Source: Okapia johnstoni (lineage: Eukaryota; Chordata; Mammalia; Artiodactyla; Giraffidae). Taken from it: 64,000 bases of DNA. The translations under genes were made by a program, and so were the position numbers. The notes under the pieces were generated by a model. The model was not told the origin of the DNA and made no database searches. It saw only the letters and a program-made list of their open reading frames with translations. Where the stretch lies: the NCBI GenBank assembly GCA_024291935.2, contig CM044309.1, forward strand, positions 5,518,001 through 5,582,000, given 5' to 3'. Each line of letters starts with the position of its first letter. Position 1 is the first letter of the stretch. Below, one piece after another: positions 35,325 to 47,776 of this stretch.

Positions 35325-38291
35325 TTATGAAAAGGCAAAAAGATATGACGCTGGAAGATGAGCCTCCCAGGTCAGCAGGTGTCCCATATGCTGTTGGGAA
35401 ATAGCAGAGAAACAGCTCCAGAAAGAATGAAGAGGCAGACCCAAAGCAGAAACGACACTCATTTGTGGATGTATCGGGTGGTGAAAGCAAACTCCAGTGC
35501 TAAAAGAACAATATTGAATAAATCAAGGCAAATTGGAAGTGGTCAAACAGGAGATGGCAAGAGTGAACATCGACATTTTAGGAATCAGTGAATTAAAACA
35601 GATGGGAATGGGTGAATTTAATTCACATGACCATCATATCTACTCTGGGAAATCATCCCTTAGAAGGAATGGAGTAAACCTCATAGTCAACAAAAGAGTC
35701 CAAAATGCAGTACTTGGATGTCATCTCAAAAGTGTCAAAATGATCTCGGTTTGATTCCAAGGCAACCATTCTGTATCACAGTAATCCAAATATATGCCCC
35801 AACTACTCATGCAGAAGAAGTCTATGAAGACCTACAAGAACTTTTAGAACTAACACACACACACTCACACAAAAGGTTCTTTTCCTCAAAGGGGATTAGA
35901 ATGCAAAGGTAGGAAGTCAAGAGATACCTGGAATAATAGGCGAGTTTGACCTTGGTGTACAAAATGAAGCAGGGCAAAGGCTAACAGTTTTGTCAAGAGA
36001 ATGCACTGGTCAGAGCAAACACCCTCTTCCAACAACACAAGAGACAACTCTACATATGGGCATCACCAGACGGTCAATACTGAAATCAGATTGATCATAT
36101 TCTTTGCAGACAAAGGTGGAGAAACTGTATACAGTCAGCCAGAACAAGTCTTGGAGCTGACTGTGACTCAGATCATGAGCTCCTCAGTGCAACTTTCAGA
36201 CTTAAATGGAAGAAAGTATGGAAAACCACTGGGCCATTCAGGTAGGACATAAATCAAATCCCTTATGATTATACAGTAGAAGTGATGCATCGATATAAGT
36301 GATTAGGTCTGATAGGCAGACTCCCTGAAGAACAATGGATGGAGGTTTGCAACGTTGTAAAGGAGGCAGCGATCAAAACCGTTCAAAAGAAAAAGAAATC
36401 CAAGAAGGCAAAATGGCTGTCTGAGGAGGTCTCACAAACAGCTGAGAAAAGAAGGGAAGTGAAAGGCAAGGAGAAAAGGAAAGAAACGCCCAACTGATGC
36501 AGAGTTCTGGAGAAGAGCAGGGAGAGAAAAGAAAGCCTTCCTAAATGAGCTATGAAAAGAAATAGAAGAAAATGTTAGAATGGGAAAGATTAGAGATCTC
36601 TTCAAGAAAATTAGGGATACCAAGGGAAAACTTCATATACAGATGGGCACAATAAAGGACAGAAGTGGTATGGACCTAACAGAAACAGATGAAATTAAGA
36701 AGAGGTGGCAAGGAGACACAGAAGAATTGTAGAAAAAACGTCTTAATGACATGGATATCCATGATGGTGTGGTTACTCACCTAGAGTCAGACACCCTGGA
36801 GTGTGAAGTCAAGCAGACCTTAGGAAGCAGTACTATGAACAAAGCTAGTGGAGGTGATGGAATTCCAGCTGAGCTATTTCAAATCCTAAAATATGATACT
36901 GTTAAAAACGATTTTGCTGCACTCAATATGCCAGAAAATTTGGAAATAAGCAATAGCCACAGGTCTGGAAAAGGTCAGTTTTCATTCCAATCCCAAAGGA
37001 AGGCAATGCCAAAGAATGCTCAAACTACTGCACAACGGTGCTCAGTTCACACACTAGCAAAGTAATGCTCAAAATCCTTCAAGCTAGGCTTCAGCAGTAC
37101 ATGAACCGAGAACTTCCAGATGTTCAAGCTGGATTTAGAAAAGGCAGAGGAATCAGAGACCAAATTGCCAACATTAAAAAAAAAAATCCAGGGAAACATT
37201 TACTGCTGCTTCATTGACACAGTAAAGCCTTTGAATATGTAGGTCACAGCAAACTGTGGAAAATTCTTCAAGACGTGGAAATATCAGACCACCTTACCTG
37301 CCTCCTGAGAAACCTGTATGCAGGTCGAGATGCAATAGTTTGAACCGGACATGGAACAATGGACTAGTTCCAAATTGGGAAAGGAGAATGTCAAGGCTGT
37401 ATATTGTCACCCTGATTATTTAACTTATATGCAGAGTACATCATGTGAAATGCTGGGCTGAATGAATCAAAACTGGAATCAAGATTGCCAGGAGAAATAT
37501 CAATAATCTCAGGTATGCAGATGATACTACTCTAATGGCAGAAAGTGAAGAGGAACTGAAGAGCCTCTTGATAAATATGAAAGAGGAAAGTGCAAAAGCT
37601 GGCTTAAAACTATATATTCAAAAACCTAAGATCATGGCATCTGGTCCCATCACTTCATGGCTAATAGATGGGGAAAAAATGGAAACAGTGGCATATTTTA
37701 TATTCTTGGGCCCCAAAATCACTGCAGATAGTGATTGCAGCCACAAAATTAAAGAACACTGGCTCCTTGGAAGAAAAGCTCTGACAAATCTAGACCATAT
37801 ATTAAAAAACGGAGACATCAATTTGTTGTCAGAGGTCTGCATGGTCAAAGCTATTGTTTTTCCAATAGTCATGTACAGATGTGAGTGTTGGACCATACAG
37901 AAGGGTGAGCAAAAAAGAATTGGTGCTTTCAACTGTATTGCTGGAGAAGACTCTTGAGAGTCACTTGGGCAGCAAGGAGTTCAAACCCATCAATCCTGAA
38001 AGAAATCAACCCTGAATGTTCATTGGAGACACTGTTGCTGAAGCTGAAGCTCCAATATTTTGGCCACCTGATGCAAAGAGCCAAGTCATTGGAAAAAACT
38101 CTGAGACCGGGAACGGTTGAGGACAGGAGGAGAAGGGAGTGACAGAGGATGAAATCATTGGCTATCATCATCGACTCAATGGAAATGAGTTTGAGCAAAC
38201 TCCGGGAGATGGTGATGAACGGGAAGGCTGGAGTACTGAAGTCCTGGGGTCGCAAAGAGTTGGACACCTCTTAGCGACTGAACAGCAATGG
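35325..38291 (+). mobile_element. Nearly full-length BovB LINE, inactive
   Basis: RTE-type retrotransposon of about 3 kb in the CNBD1 intron. Recognisable in order: endonuclease region ('agtgaacatcgacattttaggaatcagtgaa', 'ccttatgattatacagtagaag'), reverse transcriptase (fingers and palm, then 'ctcaggtatgcagatgatactac' around 37510) and the C-terminal segment '[21 protein letters not shown]', ending 'cttagcgactgaacagc'. Frames are cut by many stops and frameshifts, so no protein is made. A possible 8-bp target duplication ttagaaaa lies at 35317-35324 and 38292-38299. Confidence 0.93.
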
Positions 38292-38794
38292 TTAGAAAAG
38301 AGAGACTAAATTTATTTAATACATCATTTAGGTAATGAAAATCCCTTGTTTATTCTTCCCAGTATCAAATGAAAGTGGTATTATTATTCTCCTCAGACGA
38401 GGACCCTAAGGCACAAAATATCATGCAGAGTATTCCTGATTAGAACTACTTTCAAATAAAATTTAGCCTTAATGCTAAATTTATTCTCTGTCCACTATGC
38501 CACTCTTTTAATAAAATGGTCCATCAGGATCATAATATTTAAAACCAAACTGGAATTTTATAGCATGTCTGCCTATTGAAAAGATTTACATGTTTTGAAA
38601 GCTTTCCTCCTACAGTCCTATAGTTAGTTTCTTTGAATCTGACATCAGACAGTGAAAGTTAAATTGTAGGAATCTGCAGAGGATAAATGAATTTGAAAGG
38701 GAAAAAAAGAAGAAACATTCAATATTGTTTTGCCGTTAGCTTGAGGGTAATAATTAAAATTTAATTTGTTATATCATAAATCTCTAAAATCGTA

Positions 38795-39235
38795 CTTGTT
38801 ATAGTAAAAAATATGGAGGGTACCTAAATATCCTTTAATAGAAGAGAGAATATATTTTTATATATTTATTCTACGGAAGTCTAGGCGGAGATTAAAAAGA
38901 ATGAGGTAGATTATATATACTGACTTAGACACTTATGAAGGATAATAAACAAAAACAGAGCAAATGCAGAACTGTATAAATAATATGAAATCATTGTATA
39001 AAACTTGAAATTGTAGGTGTATATATATTCACGTAAAATATACAGTAAAAACTACATAGAAGTAGATTCAGAAAGATACTGCAAGCATTTAAAAACATGG
39101 TAGCTTTATGTAGGGAGGGAAAAGGAATCGAAGACCAGTGAAAAGGAACAGTTAACTCTTTAATTCTACATATACTTTGTGTTGAATTCTCCACAATGAA
39201 TGTATATTTGTGTGCTTGTGTTTGTAAGTAGTTAT
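38795..39235 (+). mobile_element. Old L1 3' end, diverged
   Basis: 'gattaaaaagaatgaggtagattatatatactgac' and 'gtgttgaattctccacaatgaatgtat' match the end of old L1 elements in order. Confidence 0.55.
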
Positions 39236-40041
39236 TAGTTTTTTTCTAAAAGGTTTTAAAACTAAAATTAGAAGCAAATGCTATATTCTCCAGGTATTTT
39301 AATGACTTGTGTGATAAACTGATAAAATATGAACTTTCATTCCTTAACAAAGACCAACTTTAACATGTGAAGATTTATGTTAAATAAGACCTTGCAATCA
39401 TTTCAATAGTCCATATTTTAAAACACATCAAACATTTTTATTATCTGTGTTTACACCTACATGTGTGCTACAACCCTTCTCTTGAGTTTTTAAGACTTCT
39501 AATTCTGGCAACTCACTTGTGTTTCACTATCAGAGCAGTCAACTCATTAAATACCTGACCTTTGTAAATCTCTTTGTTCACCCAACTTTCAAAAACAAAA
39601 CAAAACAGGTCCAACCAGGTGTCTTTCTTTTTTCCTTTTCTTTATTCATGGGTGCATTTCCCTCCCTCTGCTGTTATTTAAAGTATCCCCCTAGTAACCT
39701 CTCATCACCAGGCTGCTGACTTTCAATCTGCTGCTAAGGCTTTGGTTTCTTTCTTGTAATTCTGCACAGCTGTTTGCACCTTCTGGTCTCTTTTCTGGTC
39801 ATAGGATTTTTTAGAGTTTCATCATTTAAGGCAGCTTCCTAAGCTTAGCATTACTCATTTAGCCTCTTGTGAATTGTTTTCTTAATAAAATATTAACAAG
39901 AACAGCAATTTCTTGATTTCAAATACTGAATAATACACATACATATTTTTAGTTTAAGTGAAAATGGTACTAAAACATGATTACTATAGTAAGATCATTA
40001 TATATAAAGATTATTTATGCTACTATAATAAAATACTTTTT

Positions 40042-40062
40042 TTATATATATATATATATATA
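40042..40062. repeat. (TA)n microsatellite
   Basis: Run of TA dinucleotides. Confidence 0.9.
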
Positions 40063-40456
40063 CGGTACAGATGGTAAACTCTATATGCTATATAGATATA
40101 GTTTTCTTAATTTAATTGATCCCAAGAGTTTCCCACTGGATCTCATTTTATGACCTGGGCAGAGGGCATTTTTAAGAGTGGCTAACTAAAGTTCAGAAAG
40201 CTAAGAAAATTAGCTTAGAAGAGAATCCAATTTAATGGCTAATCTAGAATTGGATCATAGATAAAATTTTTATTAATATCTACCTTTAAATTAGCATTGA
40301 AACATTCCTATTAAATTACTGATATTGAGATTTTTGTCTCAATGTATATATGTCAACTTTGCTCTTTTCTTTACTTGAAGTCCACTAAGTCTTAATGTTT
40401 TTTCTCTGCTATTTCTTTCAATTTATTCCTTTTTAGTCTTACTTGCTATGAGGTTA

Positions 40457-40568
40457 GAAATGGCAGCCCACTCCAGTATTCTTGCCTGGAAAATCCCATG
40501 GACAGAAGATCCTGGTGGGCCCATGGGGTCGCAAAGAGTTGCACACGACTGAGCAACTGACATTTTTT
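40457..40568 (+). mobile_element. Bov-A SINE, 3' part
   Basis: 'gaaatggcagcccactccag' to 'acacgactgagcaactgac'. Flanked by a perfect 11-bp target duplication ctatgaggtta at 40446-40456 and 40569-40579. Confidence 0.95.
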
Positions 40569-40579
40569 CTATGAGGTTA

Positions 40580-41009
40580 TATTTCAAAAACTCCATAGCT
40601 CCTCATTTTAAAATATTGTATTTATTTTTAATGCTGAAAAATATGCTTAGATTACTAAACCATAAACAGCGTGCATAGACTTTATTTTCTGTTGTGGCTT
40701 AAATTTCACATAGCATATAAAAATGTAGAAGTTACATCTCATGAAAAATTTAATGGGCACCTTCCTCATATATAAATTAACCATCATTTGAACAATGTGC
40801 TCTTACAATAGAAGTAATAAAATATTTAACCTTACCGTAAAGACTATGGCTCTCTTAAAGGCAAACATGACCATGAAGAACGTATATTGATTCCAAAGAA
40901 TACATGTGCTTTGACTGCAACTAAGGTGTTCTCCATGGGTCATAAATGTTGAGTCTTGAAAGCAGCATTAATTATCTCCAAACCTCACAAATGTCTCTTG
41001 GATAGGGTG
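40580..41009. other. No recognised feature
   Basis: AT-rich intronic sequence. Confidence 0.6.
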
Positions 41010-41222
41010 TACATGTGTGCTTAGTCATATATCCAACTCTGCAATCCCATGGACTGTAACCTGCCAGGCTCCTCTGTACTTGGAATTTTCCAGGCAAGAA
41101 TACTGCAGTGGGTTGCCATTTCCTTTTCCAGGGGATCTGCCCAACCCAGGGATTGAACCTGCATCTCTCATGTCTCCTGAATTGGCAGGTGGATTCTCTA
41201 CCACAGTACTACCTGGGAATCC
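41010..41222 (-). mobile_element. Bov-tA SINE
   Basis: Reverse element 'acatgtgtgcttagtcatat' to 'tactacctgggaatcc', moderately diverged. Confidence 0.88.
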
Positions 41223-41734
41223 TCTTGGGTGAGCAGAAGGTAGAAACTGGAGCCTTGAAATAGAGATAAACATTGAAAAAAGTTTCTGGAGATTTAATGT
41301 GGAATTTTAAGTATTGTTGACTAATTTAAATATTGTAATTAGTTAAGTCTTTTTCATCTATATTTCTAAAAGTTTATTAAAGCTATCCAAAATTCTTTAA
41401 AGTAATCTTTTTATTGGTAAAATTTGGTTATTTATATAGCTTTGAAATTCAAATTTATTTAAACTTGAATTGTAATTTCAGCAACATAAAATATATTATT
41501 TCACTGAATATTGGAAAAATAAAAAAATATAATATATATATAGATAATTTGACTTAGCGTGACAATTTCTGAATTGAAAATTGAACTTAGAAATATATGA
41601 TTCTCCCAAGAATACATAATGGATGTAAAAATGGGACTAAATCCAGACCTCCTAAACCAGTACTTGATCCATCTATAGTATCTTATTTTGAAAAGAAAAA
41701 ATTATCAGTATGTAGTAAATCATTTAAAATGGTA
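41223..41734. other. No recognised feature
   Basis: Very AT-rich intronic sequence. Confidence 0.6.
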
Positions 41735-42525
41735 TCTACCTAAAGACCTAAAGATAAAACTGGAAACCATAAAACTCCTAGAAGAGAACATAAGCCAAAC
41801 AGTCTTTGATACAAATTGTAGCAATATTTTTTGAGTGTATTTCCTAAAGCAGAGGAAATAAAAGTAAATATAAACAAATGGAACCTAATTAAACTTAAAA
41901 GCTTTTGCACAGAAGAGGAAACCATTGACAAAAAGACAACTTACTTAATGGGAAAAAATTTTTGCAAATAATGTGACTTTTATATAAATGAAGTTAATAT
42001 CCAAAATATTTAAACAACTCATACAACTCAACATCAAAATCACTATCAACTCAATTAAAAATAAGCCGAATAGATATTTTTCAAAGAATACATACAAATG
42101 GTCAACAGGCACAGAAAAAGATGCTCAATCTCACTATCAGGGGGTTGTGAATTAAAACCAAAGTGGGATACTATTTTATACCTGTTAGAATGGCTATCAT
42201 CAAAAAGATCAGAAATAACAAATGTTGGCAAGGATATGGAGAAAAGGAAACCTTTGTAAGCTGTTAGTAAGAATGCAAAATGGTGTAGCCACTGTGAAAA
42301 CAGTATGGAGGTTTCTCAAAATACTAGTATAAGACCCAGCAGTTCCATTTCTGGGTATTCATCCAAAAAAACCCCAAAACACTGATTTGAAAACACTAAT
42401 TTGAACATGCACCCAGTATTCATAGCAACATTATTTACAACTGCCAAGATGTGGAAGGAACACAAGTGTCCATCTACAGATGAATGAATAAAGAATATTG
42501 AATACTATTCAGCCATAAAAATAAT
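41735..42525 (+). mobile_element. L1 3' end of ORF2 and 3' UTR
   Basis: 'aaactggaaaccataaaactcctagaagagaac', 'caaatggaacctaattaaacttaaaagcttttgcac', 'tgttggcaaggatatggag' and 'gaatactattcagccataaaa' follow L1 order. 5'-truncated and decayed. Confidence 0.88.
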
Positions 42526-42806
42526 ATTTTGCCATTTGGTCTTAGTTTTGCCTTGGTCTTAGTGTTCTGAATGTTGAACCTGTGGACCACAATAAAGACT
42601 CAGCAGAACCAAAAATAAAACATAAGCATTTTTTTTAAAGCAATATTTCTGCAGTGCTTTTGCCACACAGGTTAGATGTTTAATAAGAAATGATATTGAG
42701 CTATCTAGGAAGTATCTATTTTAAGCTCAGGCATCCAAAGAAACACAATGTTTGCTTTAGTGAAGACTAAAAGAAAATCACTATTTTATAGTCACCATGT
42801 ACAGAT

Positions 42807-43510
42807 GGCTTAAAGCTCAACATTCAGAAAACCAAAATCATGGAATCCAGTCCCATCACTTCATGGCAAATATATGGGGAAACAGTGGAAACAGTGGCTG
42901 ACTTTATTTTTTGGGGCTCCAAAATCACTGCAGATGGTGATTGCAGCCATGAAATTAAAAGACACTTACTCCTTGGAAGGAAAGTTATAACCAACCTAGA
43001 CAGCATCTTAAAAAGCAGAGACACTACTTTGCTAACAAAGGTCCATCTAGTCAAGGCTATGGTTTTTCCAGTGGTCATGTGTGGATATGAGAGTTGGAAT
43101 CTGAAGAAAGCTGAGCGCCGAAGAATTGATGCTTTTGAACTGTGGTGTTGGGGAAGACTCCTGAGAGTCCCTTGGACTGCAAGGAGATCCAGCCAGTCCA
43201 TCCTAAAGGAGATCAGTCCTGGGTGTTCATTGGAAGGACTGATGTTGAAGCTGAAACTCCAATACTTTGGCCAGCTGATGCAAAGAGCTGACTCATTGGA
43301 AAAGACCCTGATGCTGGGAAGGATTGAGGGCAGGAGGAGAATGGGATGACAGAGGATGAGATGGCTGGATGGAATCACCAACTCAATGGACATGGGTGTG
43401 GGTAGACTCCGGGAGTTGGTGATGGACAGGGAGGCCTGGCGTGTTGCGGTTCATGGGGTCACAAAGAGTTAGACACGACTGAGTGCCTGAACTGAACTGA
43501 ACTGAACTGA
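42807..43510 (+). mobile_element. 5'-truncated BovB with a long open frame
   Basis: One of the best-preserved BovB ends in the window: plus frame 42840-43349 stays open for 169 codons ([53 protein letters not shown]), the C-terminal tail of the BovB polyprotein. Ends in repeated 'actgaactga'. Imperfect target duplication at 42799-42809 and 43511-43521 (9 of 11 bases). Lacks the catalytic domains. Confidence 0.95.
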
Positions 43511-43521
43511 TGTGTAGATGG

Positions 43522-44467
43522 TGTACAAAAGAGCCCCTCATTAAGGACTCCGTTTAGACAAAAGCAGAGAAGGCAAGCAGGTGACATGTCATAGGGCATA
43601 AAAAGAACGAAATGCAGGTATCCATTAAAATCAACTTGTAAAGTTTTTATTTACAAGTTAATATGCAAATGGTAAGAAAATCACCACACTTGAATAATTT
43701 ACTCCTTTGGAGAAATGTAATGTAATAGACAGAGAAAAAGCGACAGCATCCAGTGCTCATGATCTGCTTCTCCAAAGTGATGGGCTTCAGAAAAACTAAA
43801 ACTGATTTGCGTTTCATTCAAAATCTTCACAAGTGAATGAGCCTTCCAGACCTTCAGGCATATATTTCAACTTTAGGTAGTGGGGTTGGATGACAGATTG
43901 TGAAGAGTTACAAAATGGAATAGAAGAAATACTGAAAAAAACCCAAAACGTTTTCCTAGTAATGATCGATTTCTCTTTTCATAGTATATTCTTTACTCAG
44001 TTCTATGAGTGATCATCATCCTGTGTAGACCAAAGATAAATGAAAATTAATAGGGATATACTGCTACTTATATAGAACAAAAAGAATGGCATTTTTGAAA
44101 GGGACAGAAACATTTTAAAAAGTTCATGGGCTTTTCTGGCACTTTTCTCCTCATTTTGTCTTAAATCTATTAATCTTGATATGTCACCGCGATTCTTTCC
44201 TAGAATTTATCAGTTCCATAAGGGGATTGATTACTCTAAGCAGCTGTCAGCAAATAGTACTCTAATTGTAGATATCTTTGTTATTCTTGTTATTTGTCTA
44301 TCTTTTTGTGATGCCTAAGTGCTACGTTAAAGTCACTGTCAATGAAGAAATGAAAAGACATCTGCTGAAAGGGAAGCAATTGTAATATGTACTGTAGACA
44401 CATGTTCGTCAAAGCACCTTCAAAATAAGGTCTATAGTATATCTTATTTGGTTTTGTTTTCTTTCAG
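43522..44467. other. Intronic sequence up to the CNBD1 acceptor
   Basis: No repeat or extra exon recognised; the last bases are a T-rich tract and CAG acceptor. Confidence 0.6.
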
Positions 44468-44646
44468 TGATTGGAAATGATGGATTTTATATAATACTGA
44501 AAGGCCTAGCTCGACCTCGAACACAAATATATAAAAATCTGATTGAAGGACATGACTCTACAACCTCTTTCATACCGCCGAGTTTCCACAGCTTTGTTTT
44601 CAGTGAAGACTTCAGAAACTCTCTACTGACTGGGATGGGTCCCATG
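44468..44646 (+). CDS. CNBD1: CNBD1 internal exon (cNMP-binding domain beta strands and following loop)
   Basis: Second coding exon of the same gene. The acceptor is TTTTCTTTCAG before 44468 and the donor is CCATG before GTAAGA at 44647, close to consensus. The frame begins with the last two bases of the split Val codon and ends on a complete codon (phase 0). It encodes about 60 residues: IGNDGFYIILKGLARP, typical of the beta-strand and Gly turn of cyclic-nucleotide-binding folds (compare 'FYIILKG' in PKA regulatory subunits and channels), then YKNLIEG and a Ser/Phe-rich stretch ending near GMGPM. No phosphate-binding cassette is encoded here; it would lie in later exons. Together with the exon at 34497 it gives an uninterrupted frame with no frameshift, so the gene looks intact. 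The 5' and 3' remaining exons were not recognised in this window. Confidence 0.85.
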
Positions 44647-45426
44647 GTAAGAAATGAATATTTGCTTCTTCAATAAGTATGATGTATCATTATTATAAAC
44701 TTTGTCTCTTCCAGATATTTAAATTTACATATATCCAGTGTTACCTGAAATAGTAAAGCTAATATAGCTTTTAAAAGTAAAAATTATACTGTTATCACAA
44801 CTGGAGATGTGTTTTAAAAAGTCTAAAGAGGAATGCATTCCACAACATACTGCCCACTGCCTGGGGTTTTGTGGTGCATCTGATTCCTGAGACAAAGCCG
44901 TTGTAATTGGATCACTAAATGAAGAAGGAGGGCCATTTTGAGATAAGAGAGAGGGAATGAGTGATTTATGAAAGGGAGACAGAGGACAGAACATGAATGG
45001 CCTTTTAAATAAAATTAAGAGTGTGTGCTTATGCTGTTCATCTCAAGAGCAATGCTAAGGTAATCAAAGGGTTGATTCTATTAAAATCAGAAAGTCTCAA
45101 TTGAAGAAAATGCTTTGTTTATATGCAATGTTTGAAGACTATCAACTGGCTCAAATAAAGGTTAATATCTTTCTGGATACCTGGATACCCCACATGAGGG
45201 TCAGCACTGGTTCAACAAAAATTGTGGATATAAAAGCCATTTTTGGATGTAGGGTGATCAAGATGCTCAGAGGAGTAAATAGCCAAAGAAACTAATTAAA
45301 ATCAAATGATTTAGCACTATGGATTGAAGTCAGGAAGACCTAGAATATTATCAGATTCAAGAAGGATAAGCATAGATAAAGACGATAAAGACCGACATGG
45401 ATAAAATATGAACTGTTTTTTTTTTC
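44647..45426. other. Intronic sequence after the CNBD1 exon
   Basis: Starts with the GTAAGA donor. Apparently unique; no repeat recognised. Confidence 0.6.
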
Positions 45427-45985
45427 AGTCATTAAGTCATGTCCAACTTGTTGCAGCATCATAGACTGCAGCACAACAGGCCTCCCCATCCCTCACTATC
45501 TCCCAGAGTTTGCCCAAGTTCACGTCCATTGAATCGGTGATATTATCCAATTATCTCATCTTCAGCCGCTCTCTTCTCCTTTTGCCTTCAGTCTTTCCCA
45601 GTATCAAGGTCTTTCCCAATGAATTGACTCTTCACATCAGGTGGTGAAGAATATTGGAGCTTAAGCTTCAGAATCAGTTCTTCCAGTGAATATTCAGGGT
45701 TGTTCTCCTTTAGGATTAACTGGTTTGATCTCCTTTGCTGTCCAAGGGACTTCCAAGAGTCATCTCCAACACCACAATTCGAAAGAATCAATTATTTGGC
45801 ACTCAGCCTTCTTTCGGGTCCAACTTTCACATCCGTTCATGATTGCTGTAAAACCATAGCTTTGACCTTACGGAACTTTGTCAACAAAGTGATGTCTCTG
45901 CTTTTAATATGCTGTCCAGCTTTCCTTCCAAGAAGCAAATGTATTCTAATTTAATGGCTGTAGTCACCAATTGCAATGACTTTGG
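45427..45985 (-). mobile_element. BovB 3' end, diverged
   Basis: Reverse BovB from 'tcattaagtcatgtccaacttg' to 'aatttaatggctgtagtcacc', with small deletions relative to other copies here. Confidence 0.9.
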
Positions 45986-46593
45986 AACCCAAAAGAAAAA
46001 ATGAGACAAAAACATAAAAGTATAAATTGTTGTTGATCACACATGAATGAGTAATGCTTCTAACCTTCTATCTTTATTGGAATGGAAAAGAATGAACTCA
46101 CCACTCAATGGCCACATACTGTGTTGTTTTTCAGTCATTCAGTCATGTTCAACTATTTGCAACCCCATAGACTGCAGCACGCCAGGCTTCCCTATCCTTC
46201 ATTATCTCTAAGAGTTTGCTCACAGTCAAAGCTAGGTTTGTCATAGCTTTTCTTCCAAGGAACAAGTGTGTTTTAATTTCATGGCTGCAGTCACCATCTG
46301 TGAAGACTTTGGAACCCCTCAAAATAAAATCTGTCACTGTTTCCATTTTTCCCTCATCTATTTGCCATGAAGTGATGGGACCAGATGCCATGATCTTTGT
46401 TTTTTAAATGTTGAGTTTTAAGCCAGCCTTTTCACTCTCTTCTTTAAAACAGCTTTTTCACTCTTCTCTTTCATCTTTATCAAGAGGCTCTTTAGTTTCT
46501 CTTCACTTTCTGCTGTTAGAGTGCAGAAAGTGCTGTTAGAGTGCATCATTTGCATATCTGAGGTTATTGATATTTCTCCCAGAAATCTTCATT

Positions 46594-47182
46594 CTCAGTT
46601 CAGTTCAGTTCAGTCACTCAGTTGTGTCTGACTCTTTGTGACCCCATGGACTGCAGCATGCCAGGATTCCCTGTCCATCACCAACTCCTGGAGCTTCCTC
46701 AAACTCACGTCCATCGAGTGAGTGATGCCACCCAACCATCTCATCCTCTGTTGAAACCTTCACCTCCTGCCTTCAATCTTTCCCAGCATCAGGGTCTTTT
46801 CCAATGAGTCAGCTCTTCCCATCAAGTGAACAAAGTATTGGAGTTTCAGCCTCAGCATCAGTCCTTCCAATGAGTGTTCAGGACTGATCTCCTTTAGGAT
46901 GGACTGGTTTGGTCTCCTTGCTGTCCAAGGGACTCTCAAGAGTCTTCTCCAACACTACAGCTCAAAAGCATCAATTCTTTGGCACTCAGCTTTCTTTATG
47001 ATCCAATTCTCACATCCATACATGACTACTGGAAAAACCACAGCTTTTTCTAGATGGACCTTTGTTGGCAGAGTAATGTCTCTGCTTTTAACATGCTGTC
47101 TAGGTTGGTCATAGCTTTTCTTCCAAGGAGAAAGCGTCTTAATTTCATGGCTGCAGTCACCATCTGCAGTGATTTTGGATTA
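46594..47182 (-). mobile_element. BovB 3' end nested in older BovB
   Basis: A complete second 3' terminus, 'cagttcagttcagttcagtcactcag', appears inside the host BovB; it runs to 'ccatctgcagtgattttgg'. The host resumes with 'gattctaacttgtgatttatcc'. Flanks show weak similarity (atcttcattct and atcatgattct), compatible with an eroded target duplication. Confidence 0.88.
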
Positions 47183-47776
47183 GAATCATGATTCTAACTT
47201 GTGATTTATCCAACCCAGCATTTCACACGAGGTACTCTGCAAAGTTAAATAAGTAGAATGATAATATACAGCCCTGACATACTCCTTCCCAATTTTGAAC
47301 CAGTCCATTTTTCCATGTCCAGTTCTAACTGTTGCTTCTTGACCTGCATACAGGTTTCTCAGGAGACATGTAAAGTGGTCTGGTATTCCCATCTCTTTAA
47401 GAATTTCCTGGAGTTTCTTGTAATCCATCGTCAAAGCCTTTAGTGTCATCAACAAAGCAGAGGTAAATGTTTTCCTGGAATTCTCCTGCTTTTTCTATAA
47501 TCCAATGGATGTCGGCAATTTGATTTTTGGTTCCTCTTCCTTTTCTGAATCCAGCTTGTACATCTGGATGTTCTTTGTTCATGTACTGTTGAAGCCTAAC
47601 TTGAAGGATTTTTGAGCATTACCTTGCTGGTTTCTGAAATGAACGTAATTGTGTGGTAATTTTAACATTCTTTGGCACTGCCCTTCTTTGGGATTTACAT
47701 GAAAGCTGACCTTTGCCAGTTCTGTGGTCACTGCTGAGTTTTCCAAATTCCCTGGTGTATTAAGCAAAGCATTTTA

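Larger units (their letters stand above)
38300..40445. other. Intronic sequence with an old L1 3' end
   Basis: Mostly unassigned. Includes the L1-like piece 38795-39235 and a (TA)n tract at 40042-40062. Confidence 0.55.
34643..44467 (+). other. CNBD1: CNBD1 intron between the two recognised exons
   Basis: A 9.8-kb GT-AG intron, starting GTAAAC and ending TTTCTTTCAG. It holds a MER5A copy, a near-complete BovB, two SINEs, an L1 3' end, an older L1 3' fragment and a 5'-truncated BovB. No additional exon with good splice sites and matching phase was noticed inside it. The intron is inferred from phase agreement of its two flanking exons. Confidence 0.75.
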
